Positions 16,991 through 25,914 of a stretch of 64,000 nt of DNA are shown here, piece after piece (position 1 is the first letter of the stretch; each line of letters begins with the position of its first letter). Origin of the DNA: Allomuricauda sp. (GTDB taxonomy: Bacteria; Bacteroidota; Bacteroidia; Flavobacteriales; Flavobacteriaceae). Position numbers and translations under genes: made by a program. The notes beneath the pieces are model-generated. The model saw only the letters and a list, made by a program, of their open reading frames with translations. It had not been told where the DNA came from and searched no databases. The stretch lies in assembly GCA_030148335.1 (NCBI GenBank), contig JASBTQ010000006.1, forward strand, positions 1 through 64,000, written 5' to 3'.

Positions 16991-17647
16991 ATGGCAAATA
17001 CCACCAAAATGGCTATCACAGCCGACAAATTGATCGCCCTGTACATGGATCATATCCTGGTAAATGAAAAAATTCCAGGGTCGGTATATAAATTTTGCAA
17101 AGATCATAAAGTCAAGGAGGAGGAGTTTTATGCCTTTTTTGGCTCATTCGAAGCCCTCCAGGCAGCCATTTGGGACCGTTTTTTTGAAAACACCATGGAG
17201 CTTCTCCAAAAGAACAAACAGTTCAACGCCATGTCGAATGAGGAAAAGATGCTCACTTTTTTCTTCACTTTTTTTGAAAACCTGGGGTTGAACAGGAGTT
17301 ATGTCCTATTTGTTCTGAAGGCCCACAAAAATCCCATTGAAAATCTCTCCCAACTAAAAGGTCTTCGGAAGCAGTTCAAAAATTTTGCTTCAGGACTCAT
17401 CGAGGAAAGAAACGGTGAAAAGAACCTGAAAATCTTACAGCACAATGCGCCACTTTTCTCGGAAGGGGCTTGGTTGCAATTTTTGTTCCTCCTAAAATTC
17501 TGGATGGAGGACGGTTCTCCTGGTTTTGAGAAAACGGATATCGCCATAGAAAAGTCAGTGACGACCATTTTTCAGATTTTTGAAAACACCTCATTGGAGA
17601 AAATAATCGACCTTGGAAAATTTCTGTACAAGGAAAAGTTTGTGTAG
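16991..17647 (+). CDS. TetR-family regulator-like protein linked to ABC1 kinase
   Basis: A 218-residue protein with an N-terminal helix-turn-helix region (LIALYMDHILVNEKIPGSVY, then KVKEEEFYAFFGSFEALQAA) as in TetR-family regulators and an all-helical C-terminal ligand domain. The HTH is somewhat degenerate, so DNA binding is likely rather than certain. It ends 6 nt before the ATG of an AarF/ABC1 kinase, and this pair is conserved as a unit in flavobacteria as far as I recall. It presumably regulates, or works with, that kinase. Confidence 0.8.
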   Translation: MANTTKMAITADKLIALYMDHILVNEKIPGSVYKFCKDHKVKEEEFYAFFGSFEALQAAIWDRFFENTMELLQKNKQFNAMSNEEKMLTFFFTFFENLGLNRSYVLFVLKAHKNPIENLSQLKGLRKQFKNFASGLIEERNGEKNLKILQHNAPLFSEGAWLQFLFLLKFWMEDGSPGFEKTDIAIEKSVTTIFQIFENTSLEKIIDLGKFLYKEKFV

Positions 17648-17653
17648 TTGCCG

Positions 17654-18964
17654 ATGAAGACTTTGGACAGGATACCTACGGGGAAGATGGAACGCGCCGG
17701 GAAATTGGTGAGCACCGGGGTAAAGATTGGGGGAAACTACGTCAAATATTATGGCAGAAAACTGGTCAACCCGGAAACTTCCAAAGAAGAATTGGATAGG
17801 GACAATGCGGAGGATATTTATGATGGGCTGAAAAGCTTGAAGGGAAGTGCGCTTAAGGTCGCCCAGATGCTTAGCATGGAGAAGAACCTATTGCCCCGTG
17901 CCTATGTGGAAAAGTTTTCCCTTTCGCAATTTTCCGTACCACCACTTTCTGCACCATTGGTGCGCAAGACCTTCAAAAAATACCTGGGCAAATATCCTGA
18001 GGACATATTTGACACTTTTGAAAAGGATTCCATCAATGCGGCAAGTATTGGCCAAGTCCATAAGGCCACCAAAGATGGTAAACAGCTGGCGGTAAAGATC
18101 CAATATCCCGGTGTGGCAGAAAGTATCAGTAGTGATTTGGCATTGGTAAAGCCCGTGGCCATCAAAATGTTCAACTTGAAAGGGAAGGATTCGGAGAAAT
18201 ATTTCAAGGAAGTAGAGCACAAACTGATGGAGGAGACCGATTATATTTTGGAACTCCAACAAAGTACTGAAATCACCAAGGCCTGCGCAGTCATTCCAAA
18301 CATGGAATTCCCGGAGTATTATCCCGAACTTTCCAGCGAGCGGATATTGACCATGGGCTGGATGGAGGGCATTCATTTGGGAGAGTTTGTCCAAATGGAA
18401 TTTGGTTCCGAACTGGGCAACAGATTGGGGCAGGCATTGTGGGATTTTTACATGTTCCAGATCCATCAACTCAGAAAAGTACATGCAGACCCCCATCCCG
18501 GAAATTTTTTGGTCAATCCCAAGGGAAAACTCATTGCCATAGATTTTGGCTGCATCAAGGAAATACCCGAGGAGTTTTACGTTCCTTATTTTGAGTTGGC
18601 CAAAGAAGAAAACATCAACAATGATGAGGTTTTCATGCAGAAGTTGTACGAACTGGAAATACTGACCCCTACCGACACGAAGGAGGAACTTACCTTTTTT
18701 ACGGAACTGTTCAAGGAAATGCTCAGTATATTCACATCACCTTTTCACAAAGCGGAATTTGATTTCGGGGATGATGTTTTTTGGTCGAGGATTGCCGATT
18801 TGAGTGAACGCTACTCCAAAGATGAACAGATTCGAAAAATGAACGGAAATCGCGGGTCCAAGCACTTTTTGTACATCAACCGAACCTTTTTTGGGCTGTA
18901 CAATCTCCTCTACGATTTGAAGGCCAAGGTGCGTGTGGGCAATTTTGCCACACAGATGAATTGA
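17654..18964 (+). CDS. AarF/ABC1/UbiB-family atypical kinase
   Basis: A 436-residue ABC1/UbiB protein. Signature elements are present in order: the N-terminal KxGQ-like region as LKVAQMLSMEKNLLP, the Ala-rich nucleotide loop AASIGQVHKA, VKIQYPG with the conserved Lys, HADPHPGNF (catalytic-loop equivalent) and IDFGC (metal-binding equivalent of DFG). The KxGQ motif reads KVAQ here, a deviation. UbiB-family members act in isoprenoid quinone synthesis or lipid distribution; this organism would make menaquinone, so the exact role is unclear. There is no C-terminal transmembrane pair as in proteobacterial UbiB, so it is probably cytoplasmic. An in-frame TTG six bases upstream is an alternative start. 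Confidence 0.88.
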   Translation: MKTLDRIPTGKMERAGKLVSTGVKIGGNYVKYYGRKLVNPETSKEELDRDNAEDIYDGLKSLKGSALKVAQMLSMEKNLLPRAYVEKFSLSQFSVPPLSAPLVRKTFKKYLGKYPEDIFDTFEKDSINAASIGQVHKATKDGKQLAVKIQYPGVAESISSDLALVKPVAIKMFNLKGKDSEKYFKEVEHKLMEETDYILELQQSTEITKACAVIPNMEFPEYYPELSSERILTMGWMEGIHLGEFVQMEFGSELGNRLGQALWDFYMFQIHQLRKVHADPHPGNFLVNPKGKLIAIDFGCIKEIPEEFYVPYFELAKEENINNDEVFMQKLYELEILTPTDTKEELTFFTELFKEMLSIFTSPFHKAEFDFGDDVFWSRIADLSERYSKDEQIRKMNGNRGSKHFLYINRTFFGLYNLLYDLKAKVRVGNFATQMN

Positions 18965-18982
18965 TTCAAAATGTCATAAAAA

Positions 18983-19014
18983 AAGCATCCTAGACTTATT
19001 GGCTTAGGATGCTT
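18983..19014 (-). terminator. Bidirectional-looking terminator between ABC1 kinase and S9 peptidase
   Basis: AAGCATCCTA (18983-18992) and TAGGATGCTT (19005-19014) form a 10-bp stem. The minus-strand reading ends in seven T, so it mainly serves the peptidase; it can also stop the kinase transcript weakly. Confidence 0.8.
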
Positions 19015-19034
19015 CTAAATGGAATGGGTCTGTA

Positions 19035-21485
19035 TTAATTTGACCCGGAAACGTTACTGCTGTTCACTTCCTCTTTTTGTTTCACATATTTTTCCAGCCA
19101 TTGGTCCTGCTCCCACAAAAGGTGCAGAATGCTTTCCTTGGCCCTGTAGCCATGGCTTTCCTTGGGCAGCATCACCAATCGGACGGTAGCACCCAGTCCT
19201 TTCAATGCATTGAAATAACGTTCACTCTGCATGGGGTAGGTCCCGGAATTGTTGTCCGCCTCACCATGGACGAGAAGTAAGGGCGTCTTCATTTTTTCGG
19301 AATGCATAAAAGGGGACATGGTATAGTACACTTCGGGGGCTTCCCAATAATTCCGTTCCTCACTTTGGAACCCAAACGGGGTCAAGGTCCTGTTGTAGGC
19401 ACCACTTCGTGCAATCCCCGCGGCAAAAAGATCGGAGTGGGACAGGAGGTTGGCCACCATGAAAGCACCGTAGCTGTGCCCACCAACGGCAACACGTTCC
19501 GTATCAATATAGCCCATGGCGTCCACTGCATCTATCGCAGCTTTGGCATTGGCCACCAATTGGCTCCTAAACGTATCGTTGGGCTGCTCGTCGCCTTCTC
19601 CTATGATGGGGAAGGAGGCATCGTCCAAGACCACATAGCCGCGGGTCACCCAATAAATGGGCGAGCCCCAGTAGGGATAGGTGAATTCATTCGGGTTCTG
19701 CGTATTCTGCGAGGCACTGTTCTTGTCCTTGAATTCCCTGGGATAGGCCCAAAGGATCATGGGCATTTTTTCTTTTTTCTGCATATCATAGCCCACGGGA
19801 AGATATAGCGTCCCGGTCAGTTCCAATCTATCGTCCCTTTTGTAGGTAATGACTTCCTTGTGCACATTTTGGATGCTCTGGTAGGGGTTTTCAAAAGCAG
19901 TGAGCTGCATGGGCCCTTTTCTTTTGATGACACTTTTGTAATAATAATTGGGATATTCGCTGGGCGATTCGATTCGGACCAATAATTGGTCTTTTTCGGG
20001 ATTGTACTCGATGAGGCGCTCCAATTTGCCCTCCAATTTGGAAGTGTACAAACGGGTCTTTTTCAAGGTGTTCAGGTCCATTTTTTCCAAAAAGGGAAAT
20101 TGGCCTTCCTCCGTATACCCATCCCCCAAAAGATAAGCGTTGTTGTTTTTGTCAAGGGAGAGCACCCAACTTCCATTTTCATTCCTTTTGGTGATGAAGT
20201 TCCCGGGGTTGCTATACACATCCTGATAGTTTCTGTCCGAAATGATCTTGGGTTCTTTTTCTGGGTTGGAAGGGTCAAAAAGATAAGTTTTGGTGTTCCG
20301 TTCGTTCCACCAACGGTCATGGGCAATGGCAATATCATCGTTGCCCCATTGGATCCAGGAGAACCTGTTCTTTGTTTTCAAAATAGATTTTCCTTGCCCA
20401 TTGAAAGGTGCTTCCAGTTCAAAAACCTCGTCACGGTAAGGAACCTCATTTTGGGGGTCCCCACCATCCAATGCCTCCACATAGACCAAGGTTGCAGGCT
20501 TGTCGTTTCTCCAGCTGAGGTCGCGCATGCCCGTCCTTTCGGCCATAAAGCCTTGGGGCAGGTCCTCAATAAGGGGTATTTCCAGCATTTTCTTTACCAA
20601 CTTGCCATCCTTGTCAAAAATGTTCGTGGTGTTCGGGAACCTGTAGTAGGGCACCAAATAGGAAAAAGGCTTGTCCAGGGTCACTGTCATTACATAACTG
20701 CCATCCGGTGAAAAGCTGATGCTGGTGTACATGTCGGTTTCTTTCCATTTGGTCTTGCTCCCATCCAATTTTACTTTGTAAAGTTCGGACCGTGCCAATT
20801 GCTCAAAATTGAATTCGTCATTGGGGTTCTTCAACAGATCCTGATAGGTCCTGTTCTGGGCTTTTTTGCCATCGTTCGCGGAAATGGTAGGGCCGTCAGG
20901 AACGGCTTCGCTCACATCGATCAATGGTTTCCGGTCACCCGGCAACATTTTGACCAAAATGGATTCCCCATCCTTGAACCAATTGATCACATCCCCCATA
21001 TTGGCATTCACATTGGCATCGGTAAGCTTGGTCGCTTTGGCGGTTTCCACATCCAGCACCATCACCTCCACGCCTTCCGAAGTAGTGTGGGTAAAGGCCA
21101 TTTTGGATTGGTCCGGTGACCAATTGAAATTGGAAAGCCTAGGATTTTGGGGAAGTCCTTCCGCTTGGACCCCATCTTTCTCCCCAATTTTTTTCACGAT
21201 AATGTTGTTGTAATAATTGGTACGGCTGCCAATGTTGGTCTTTGGGTTGATCCGTAGACCGGCCAGGCGAAGTTCCGTTTCTGAAAGTTCGGCTATCGTC
21301 TTGTAGTAATCGCTGTAGAGCAGCAACATATGTTCGCCATCGTCGGCAATCAGGACGCTGGGTGCCGTAGGGGCATTGACCAGTTCCAGTATTTCTTCAG
21401 GTGGTTGTTGATAGGTCAGTTTCTCCTGCGATTGGCCCCAACCGAAAGCGAGCAACGCCAGAAAAACCAGGTAGTGTTTTCTCAT
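19035..21485 (-). CDS. S9-family serine peptidase (prolyl oligopeptidase / glutamyl endopeptidase type), secreted
   Basis: A periplasmic peptidase of 816 residues with a signal peptide (MRKHYLVFLALLAFGWGQSQ). A beta-propeller-like region precedes a C-terminal alpha/beta hydrolase. The nucleophile elbow is GGHSYGAFM, the Asp lies in HGEADNNSG and the His in KESHGYRA, completing the triad. The sequence around the active site resembles the plant chloroplast glutamyl endopeptidase branch of the S9 family. Monocistronic: terminator downstream, divergent from the FabH-like gene upstream. It probably takes part in peptide nutrition. Confidence 0.9.
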   Translation of the reverse strand: MRKHYLVFLALLAFGWGQSQEKLTYQQPPEEILELVNAPTAPSVLIADDGEHMLLLYSDYYKTIAELSETELRLAGLRINPKTNIGSRTNYYNNIIVKKIGEKDGVQAEGLPQNPRLSNFNWSPDQSKMAFTHTTSEGVEVMVLDVETAKATKLTDANVNANMGDVINWFKDGESILVKMLPGDRKPLIDVSEAVPDGPTISANDGKKAQNRTYQDLLKNPNDEFNFEQLARSELYKVKLDGSKTKWKETDMYTSISFSPDGSYVMTVTLDKPFSYLVPYYRFPNTTNIFDKDGKLVKKMLEIPLIEDLPQGFMAERTGMRDLSWRNDKPATLVYVEALDGGDPQNEVPYRDEVFELEAPFNGQGKSILKTKNRFSWIQWGNDDIAIAHDRWWNERNTKTYLFDPSNPEKEPKIISDRNYQDVYSNPGNFITKRNENGSWVLSLDKNNNAYLLGDGYTEEGQFPFLEKMDLNTLKKTRLYTSKLEGKLERLIEYNPEKDQLLVRIESPSEYPNYYYKSVIKRKGPMQLTAFENPYQSIQNVHKEVITYKRDDRLELTGTLYLPVGYDMQKKEKMPMILWAYPREFKDKNSASQNTQNPNEFTYPYWGSPIYWVTRGYVVLDDASFPIIGEGDEQPNDTFRSQLVANAKAAIDAVDAMGYIDTERVAVGGHSYGAFMVANLLSHSDLFAAGIARSGAYNRTLTPFGFQSEERNYWEAPEVYYTMSPFMHSEKMKTPLLLVHGEADNNSGTYPMQSERYFNALKGLGATVRLVMLPKESHGYRAKESILHLLWEQDQWLEKYVKQKEEVNSSNVSGSN

Positions 21486-21631
21486 GATGATTTTTTAAAG
21501 GGTTAAGAATTTGATGAATCTTTAAATGTACAATTTTTTAAAAGTATTATTTTGGCTGACTTTTGAACATTTGGCACGAATATTTGCTAATTTTCAATTT
21601 GTAACTATCTTTTTGACTTAAATTTTTTCAC

Positions 21632-22639
21632 ATGTATAATTCCAAGATTGCAGGACTGGGTTTCTTTGTTCCTGAAAACGTGGTCACCAATGATGACCTC
21701 TCCAAGATAATGGACACCAATGATGAGTGGATACAGGAACGTACAGGGATCAAAGAACGGCGCCATGTGGTCAAAGGTGAGGACACCACCACCTCCATGG
21801 GGGTCAAGGCGGCCCAAAAGGCAATAGAACGGGCCGGAATAGATAAAAATGATATAGATTTCATTGTTTTTGCCACCTTGAGTCCAGACTATTACTTTCC
21901 AGGCCCAGGGGTTTTGGTCCAACGGGATTTGGGACTCAAAACAGTCGGCGCCCTTGATATCCGCAACCAATGCTCGGGTTTTGTGTACGGGGTTTCGGTG
22001 GCCGATCAGTACATCAAAAGTGGGATGTACAAAAATGTTCTGGTCATTGGCTCCGAGCTGCATTCCCATGGTCTGGATATGACCACTAGGGGCAGGGGGG
22101 TATCTGTCATCTTCGGTGATGGTGCAGGTGCGGCTGTGCTGACCCGCGAAGAAGATCCCAAAAAAGGGGTTCTTTCCACCCACTTGCATTCGGAAGGTGA
22201 ACATGCCGAAGAACTTTCCCTCATTGCTCCCGGAATGGGAAAACGATGGGTCACGGACATCATTGGCGATGCAGACCCAGAGGATACATCTTATTATCCC
22301 TACATGAACGGGCAGTTTGTGTTCAAAAATGCCGTAGTGCGTTTCAGTGAGGTGATCATGGAAGGTTTGCAGACCAACAATTTGACCCCAGCAGATATCG
22401 ATATGTTGATTCCCCACCAAGCCAATCTCAGGATATCCCAATTCATCCAGAAGAAGTTCGGCTTATCGGACGACCAGGTGTTCAATAACATCATGAAATA
22501 CGGCAACACCACGGCAGCATCCATTCCTATTGCTTTGACCGAGGCCTGGGAGGCCGGAAAGGTCAAGGAAGATGATCTGGTGGTATTGGCTGCCTTTGGC
22601 AGTGGCTTTACTTGGGGCAGTGTCATCATTAGGTGGTAA
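21632..22639 (+). CDS. 3-oxoacyl-ACP synthase III family protein (FabH-like)
   Basis: A 335-residue thiolase-fold condensing enzyme. The catalytic Cys is in RNQCSGFVYG, the His in IPHQANLRI and the Asn in YGNTTAASIP, so the triad is complete. It starts fatty-acid or related chains by condensing acyl-CoA with malonyl-ACP. It is not in a fab operon, and ordinary FabH usually sits with plsX and rpmF in flavobacteria, so this is likely a second paralog with a special chain or a role like that of the OleA/FabH-like enzymes. Monocistronic, with a clear terminator. Confidence 0.88.
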   Translation: MYNSKIAGLGFFVPENVVTNDDLSKIMDTNDEWIQERTGIKERRHVVKGEDTTTSMGVKAAQKAIERAGIDKNDIDFIVFATLSPDYYFPGPGVLVQRDLGLKTVGALDIRNQCSGFVYGVSVADQYIKSGMYKNVLVIGSELHSHGLDMTTRGRGVSVIFGDGAGAAVLTREEDPKKGVLSTHLHSEGEHAEELSLIAPGMGKRWVTDIIGDADPEDTSYYPYMNGQFVFKNAVVRFSEVIMEGLQTNNLTPADIDMLIPHQANLRISQFIQKKFGLSDDQVFNNIMKYGNTTAASIPIALTEAWEAGKVKEDDLVVLAAFGSGFTWGSVIIRW

Positions 22640-22666
22640 ACTCAATATAAAACGACCTAAATAACA

Positions 22667-22697
22667 AACCCCGATCTCTTTTGGAGACCGGGGTTCT
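22667..22697 (+). terminator. Rho-independent terminator after the FabH-like gene
   Basis: AACCCCGATCTC and GAGACCGGGGTT pair with a TTTTG loop and one bulge; TCTTT follows. Confidence 0.8.
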
Positions 22698-22756
22698 TTA
22701 TTGATGCCCTTGAAAGACTAACCAACCAACACTCTGGCAAGGACCGTCAATAAAAG

Positions 22757-25204
22757 TTAAAGGATGCCACCACCACCTTGCTTGGTGTTGTCGTCCCTGT
22801 TCTTGCGTTGCTTCGCACGGTTCTGTCCACTTCCGAAACGATAGGACAGCCCTACGTAAACGTTGTTGCTCTCCCAGTTGAAGGCACCTTCCTGTGCATA
22901 GGGGTAATCACCTTCAAAAGCGAACCGCATGGTGTTGAAAATGTCGTTATAGTTCAGGCTGATGGTACCCTTGCCCTCATCGAAGCTGTAGCGTGCCCCC
23001 AAATTGACAAAGTACATGGGGTCCGCATTGAACTGGATGCTCTTGTTCCTGCCCCTATAGAACCCGAATGCCTGAAGGGTCAGTTTTTTGGTCACCGTAA
23101 AACTGTTGTTCATGCGTAGGTTCCAGGCCGTGTTGTCCACTTGTACCCTTTCTGCAACGATATCTTCTTCCGATGGATCAGGGTCCGTGGTGTTCAGTGT
23201 CTCCGTTATCCCACGTTGCGTTTGGGAGAACAGGTCAAAACTACCGTTGATGTTCCACCATTTTGTGGGCCTATAGTTGGTGGACAGTTCCATGCCATAA
23301 GCAGAGGTCTTGTCAAAATTGTCAAAGGTCAAGATGGTCTTGTTCAAATCCAATCGGTCAATATAGATGGCCCTGTTGATCTCATCGGCGATACTTCTGT
23401 AAAATATGCCTGCGGTAACACTTCCGTTTTTCAGCCGCTTGGTATAGTTGGCCTCATACGAACTGGTGAACTGGGGTACCAAGTTTGGGTTTCCGAATGC
23501 AGAGATCAATGGAGTGGCAAACTCCCTGATGGGATTTACCTGGTCTAGGCCGGGACGGTCCACACGCCTACTGTAGCTCACCTGCACCTGGTCCCCTTCG
23601 TTGATGCTATAGGTCACAAATGCCGATGGATAGATCTGTGTGTAATTATCGGTGAACGCACGGACGGTATTGGTGTCTGCCTGTACCTCCACATCTTCGA
23701 TACGTACACCCATTTGGTAGGACCATTTCTTATAGGTCTGGCCAAAAGTGGCGTAGGCGGAATAAATGTCCATGGCATAGATGAACTCGGTGGATGGGGT
23801 AGGCACCAGTTCGCCGTTGGAATTTAAGGATTGTCCCGTGGAGGAATAATCCACAATGGTCTCAAAATTTCTCGATTCCAACCCCAACTCCAATTTGGAA
23901 ATACTGTCCAATGGGTTCACGTAGTCCAAGTTGGCTATGGTCTGGGTGCGCTCGGTGTCCACAAAATCCATATAATCAGGGTAGAGCGATGCCCCAGTGG
24001 ACCTGAAATCGGCATCTTGGCCACTTTCAAAACGGTTGTGGTCCACTTCCAGTTCAATATTGTGTCCTTCCTTGTTGAAATCCAATTTGTAATCAAAATT
24101 GTACTGTTCGCTCCTGTTGTCGGAGTCATCAATGAACAGCTGGGTAACATTCCTGGCGGGATTGTTTGCATAAGAAACCTCCGTGGACCCATTACCGATA
24201 CCATCATAAATGTTCTGGTTGGTAAAGAAGGAGATGGTGTTCTTGTCGTTCAGGTAAAAATCTACCCCCAATTTGTAGAGATGGGATTTGTTGTTGTTGA
24301 GAAAGTTGAATACTTGTCTCGAGTTCTCATCCACCCGTAGAATACTACCATCATTCACCCATTTGCCGATATTGTTGCCATAGTTTCCATAAAAATTGAA
24401 CTTTCCGTTCCTGTAGTTCAAGTCGATGGAGCTGTTGAACTTGGCCTCGATGCCCTTGGTGAGCCCCATACTCACATTTCCGTTGAAACCGATGTTGGCA
24501 TTTCTGTGCAGCACAATGTTGATGATACCGCTCATGCCTTCGGGATTATACTTGGCCGATGGATTTGTGATGAGTTCTATGGATTTGATGGATGTTGATG
24601 GAATCTGTTTCAACAATTGCGCTACGGGCACGTTGGAGAGCTTTCCGTCCACCATGACCCGAACGTTGGAGTTGCCCCTAAGGGTAATGTCGCCCGTTTG
24701 GGAGTCCACGTTCACGGAAGGGATGTTGTTCATGATGTCGGAGGCCGTGGCTCCAGAAGTGGTGAGGTCCTTCCCAACGTTGATCACCTTTCTGTCCACC
24801 CGTTGCTCAATGGTGGTGCGCTCGCCCACCAGTTCCACTTCGTTCAGCTCCTGGGTCTGTTCCATCAAGGTGATGGTGCCAATGTTCACGTTGCGGTTAT
24901 CTTTGGAAATGACCAGTTTTTGGGAATGGGTCTTATACCCGATAAATTGTACTTCGAACAGAAAATTTCCGTCCGGTAGTTTATTGATTTCAAATGTTCC
25001 GTCTTCGGCGGTGATTCCCCCGGTAATGGTCTCGGTGCCATCTTCAGATTTCACGACCACTGCTGCATAGGCCACAGGCTGGTTCAAGGCGTTGTCCACC
25101 ACGGTTCCCGAAATGGAGCCCACGGCGTCCGATGGATTGTTGAAAGCGAATGATGAATTGAGAGTGCACAAAAAAAGTGCAAAAAGTAAGGTCAACTTTT
25201 TCAT
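22757..25204 (-). CDS. TonB-dependent receptor-like outer membrane protein
   Basis: An outer-membrane protein of 815 residues. Signal peptide MKKLTLLFALFLCTLNSSFA, a carboxypeptidase-like regulatory beta-sandwich (SGTVVDNALNQPVAYAAVVV), a plug domain (DIMNNIPSVNVDSQTGDITL, KSIELITNPSAKYNPEG) and a barrel of the OMP_b-brl_3 type ending in an aromatic/hydrophobic strand (NNVYVGLSYRFG). A basic Asn-rich tail of about 25 residues follows the last strand. The start at 25204 is chosen because 32 upstream in-frame residues would precede the signal peptide. No SusD partner is adjacent, so it is probably a stand-alone receptor with unknown substrate. Confidence 0.88.
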   Translation of the reverse strand: MKKLTLLFALFLCTLNSSFAFNNPSDAVGSISGTVVDNALNQPVAYAAVVVKSEDGTETITGGITAEDGTFEINKLPDGNFLFEVQFIGYKTHSQKLVISKDNRNVNIGTITLMEQTQELNEVELVGERTTIEQRVDRKVINVGKDLTTSGATASDIMNNIPSVNVDSQTGDITLRGNSNVRVMVDGKLSNVPVAQLLKQIPSTSIKSIELITNPSAKYNPEGMSGIINIVLHRNANIGFNGNVSMGLTKGIEAKFNSSIDLNYRNGKFNFYGNYGNNIGKWVNDGSILRVDENSRQVFNFLNNNKSHLYKLGVDFYLNDKNTISFFTNQNIYDGIGNGSTEVSYANNPARNVTQLFIDDSDNRSEQYNFDYKLDFNKEGHNIELEVDHNRFESGQDADFRSTGASLYPDYMDFVDTERTQTIANLDYVNPLDSISKLELGLESRNFETIVDYSSTGQSLNSNGELVPTPSTEFIYAMDIYSAYATFGQTYKKWSYQMGVRIEDVEVQADTNTVRAFTDNYTQIYPSAFVTYSINEGDQVQVSYSRRVDRPGLDQVNPIREFATPLISAFGNPNLVPQFTSSYEANYTKRLKNGSVTAGIFYRSIADEINRAIYIDRLDLNKTILTFDNFDKTSAYGMELSTNYRPTKWWNINGSFDLFSQTQRGITETLNTTDPDPSEEDIVAERVQVDNTAWNLRMNNSFTVTKKLTLQAFGFYRGRNKSIQFNADPMYFVNLGARYSFDEGKGTISLNYNDIFNTMRFAFEGDYPYAQEGAFNWESNNVYVGLSYRFGSGQNRAKQRKNRDDNTKQGGGGIL

Positions 25205-25385
25205 GAGTTGTTCGTTTTTTGATTGATGATTGAGTTGATTGATGACATATCTAAGACGCCAGTTGTATGGGAATGTTACAGCAATCCATTTTTTTAACAT
25301 TCTTTAACAAACAAAAAAGGAAGTAGGCATTGAATTGTAAGGATGGAACATCTTGAAGGACAAAGGAAAGTGTATAAAAAGAAGA

Positions 25386-25412
25386 AACCCCGACAATTGA
25401 ATTGCCGGGGTT
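25386..25412 (-). terminator. Terminator read on the minus strand, between receptor and CoA-binding genes
   Basis: AACCCCGACAATT and AATTGCCGGGGTT form a long stem with one mismatch and a small loop. Only the minus-strand reading is followed by a T-rich tract (TTCTTCTTTTTAT). In the 350-nt gap 25205-25554 this is the main structure, together with a -7 box TAATTTTG at 25503-25510 for the rightward gene. Confidence 0.65.
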
Positions 25413-25502
25413 GTACATTGATAAGCTATACTAAACACTAACCATTAACTATAAAAATACAGTCTTACCAATGAAAAATATCTTATATACCAATAGACGG
25501 AT

Positions 25503-25510
25503 TAATTTTG
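25503..25510 (+). promoter_or_regulatory. -7 promoter box for the CoA-binding gene
   Basis: TAATTTTG fits TAnnTTTG exactly, 44 nt before the ATG at 25555. I see no convincing -33 TTG at the proper distance. Confidence 0.4.
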
Positions 25511-25554
25511 AAATCGTTACAGTCTATATATTAGTTTAACACAATAATTAACAA

Positions 25555-25914
25555 ATGGCAAAAGCACTTGTTTTTGGGGCATCATTGAACCCGGGAAGAT
25601 ACAGTAACATGGCAATACGTAGGTTGGTTGAGAACAATATTGAAACAACCGCATTTGGGATACGTGGGGGAACTGTATCAGGGGTACAAATTAAAGACAA
25701 ACTTGATGATTTTCAAAATATTGACACCATAACCTTGTATTTAAATCCCATAAAGCAGAAAGAGTACTATCAAAAAATAGTGGATTTGAAACCAAAAAGA
25801 GTGATTTTTAATCCCGGAACGGAGAACCCCGAATTTTACCAAATCCTTGAAAAAGCTGGGATTCAGGTCGAGGCGGCCTGCACTTTGGTGCTGTTGGCTA
25901 CTGGGCAGTATTAA
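25555..25914 (+). CDS. CoA-binding domain protein (YccU-like)
   Basis: A 119-residue Rossmann-fold protein matching the stand-alone CoA-binding family ([20 protein letters not shown], then [23 protein letters not shown] and a C-terminal [12 protein letters not shown]). Members bind CoA or acyl-CoA but their physiological role is unsettled. The gene is short and isolated; its last 4 nt overlap the end of the convergent symporter gene. Confidence 0.88.
   Translation: MAKALVFGASLNPGRYSNMAIRRLVENNIETTAFGIRGGTVSGVQIKDKLDDFQNIDTITLYLNPIKQKEYYQKIVDLKPKRVIFNPGTENPEFYQILEKAGIQVEAACTLVLLATGQY

Noticed and set aside
21605..22441. 278-codon minus-strand frame over the FabH-like gene
   Set aside because: Antisense to an enzyme with a complete Cys-His-Asn triad.
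25470..25538. Tiny 22-codon frame before the CoA-binding gene
   Set aside because: It overlaps the predicted promoter box, has no known family and could arise by chance in AT-rich DNA.
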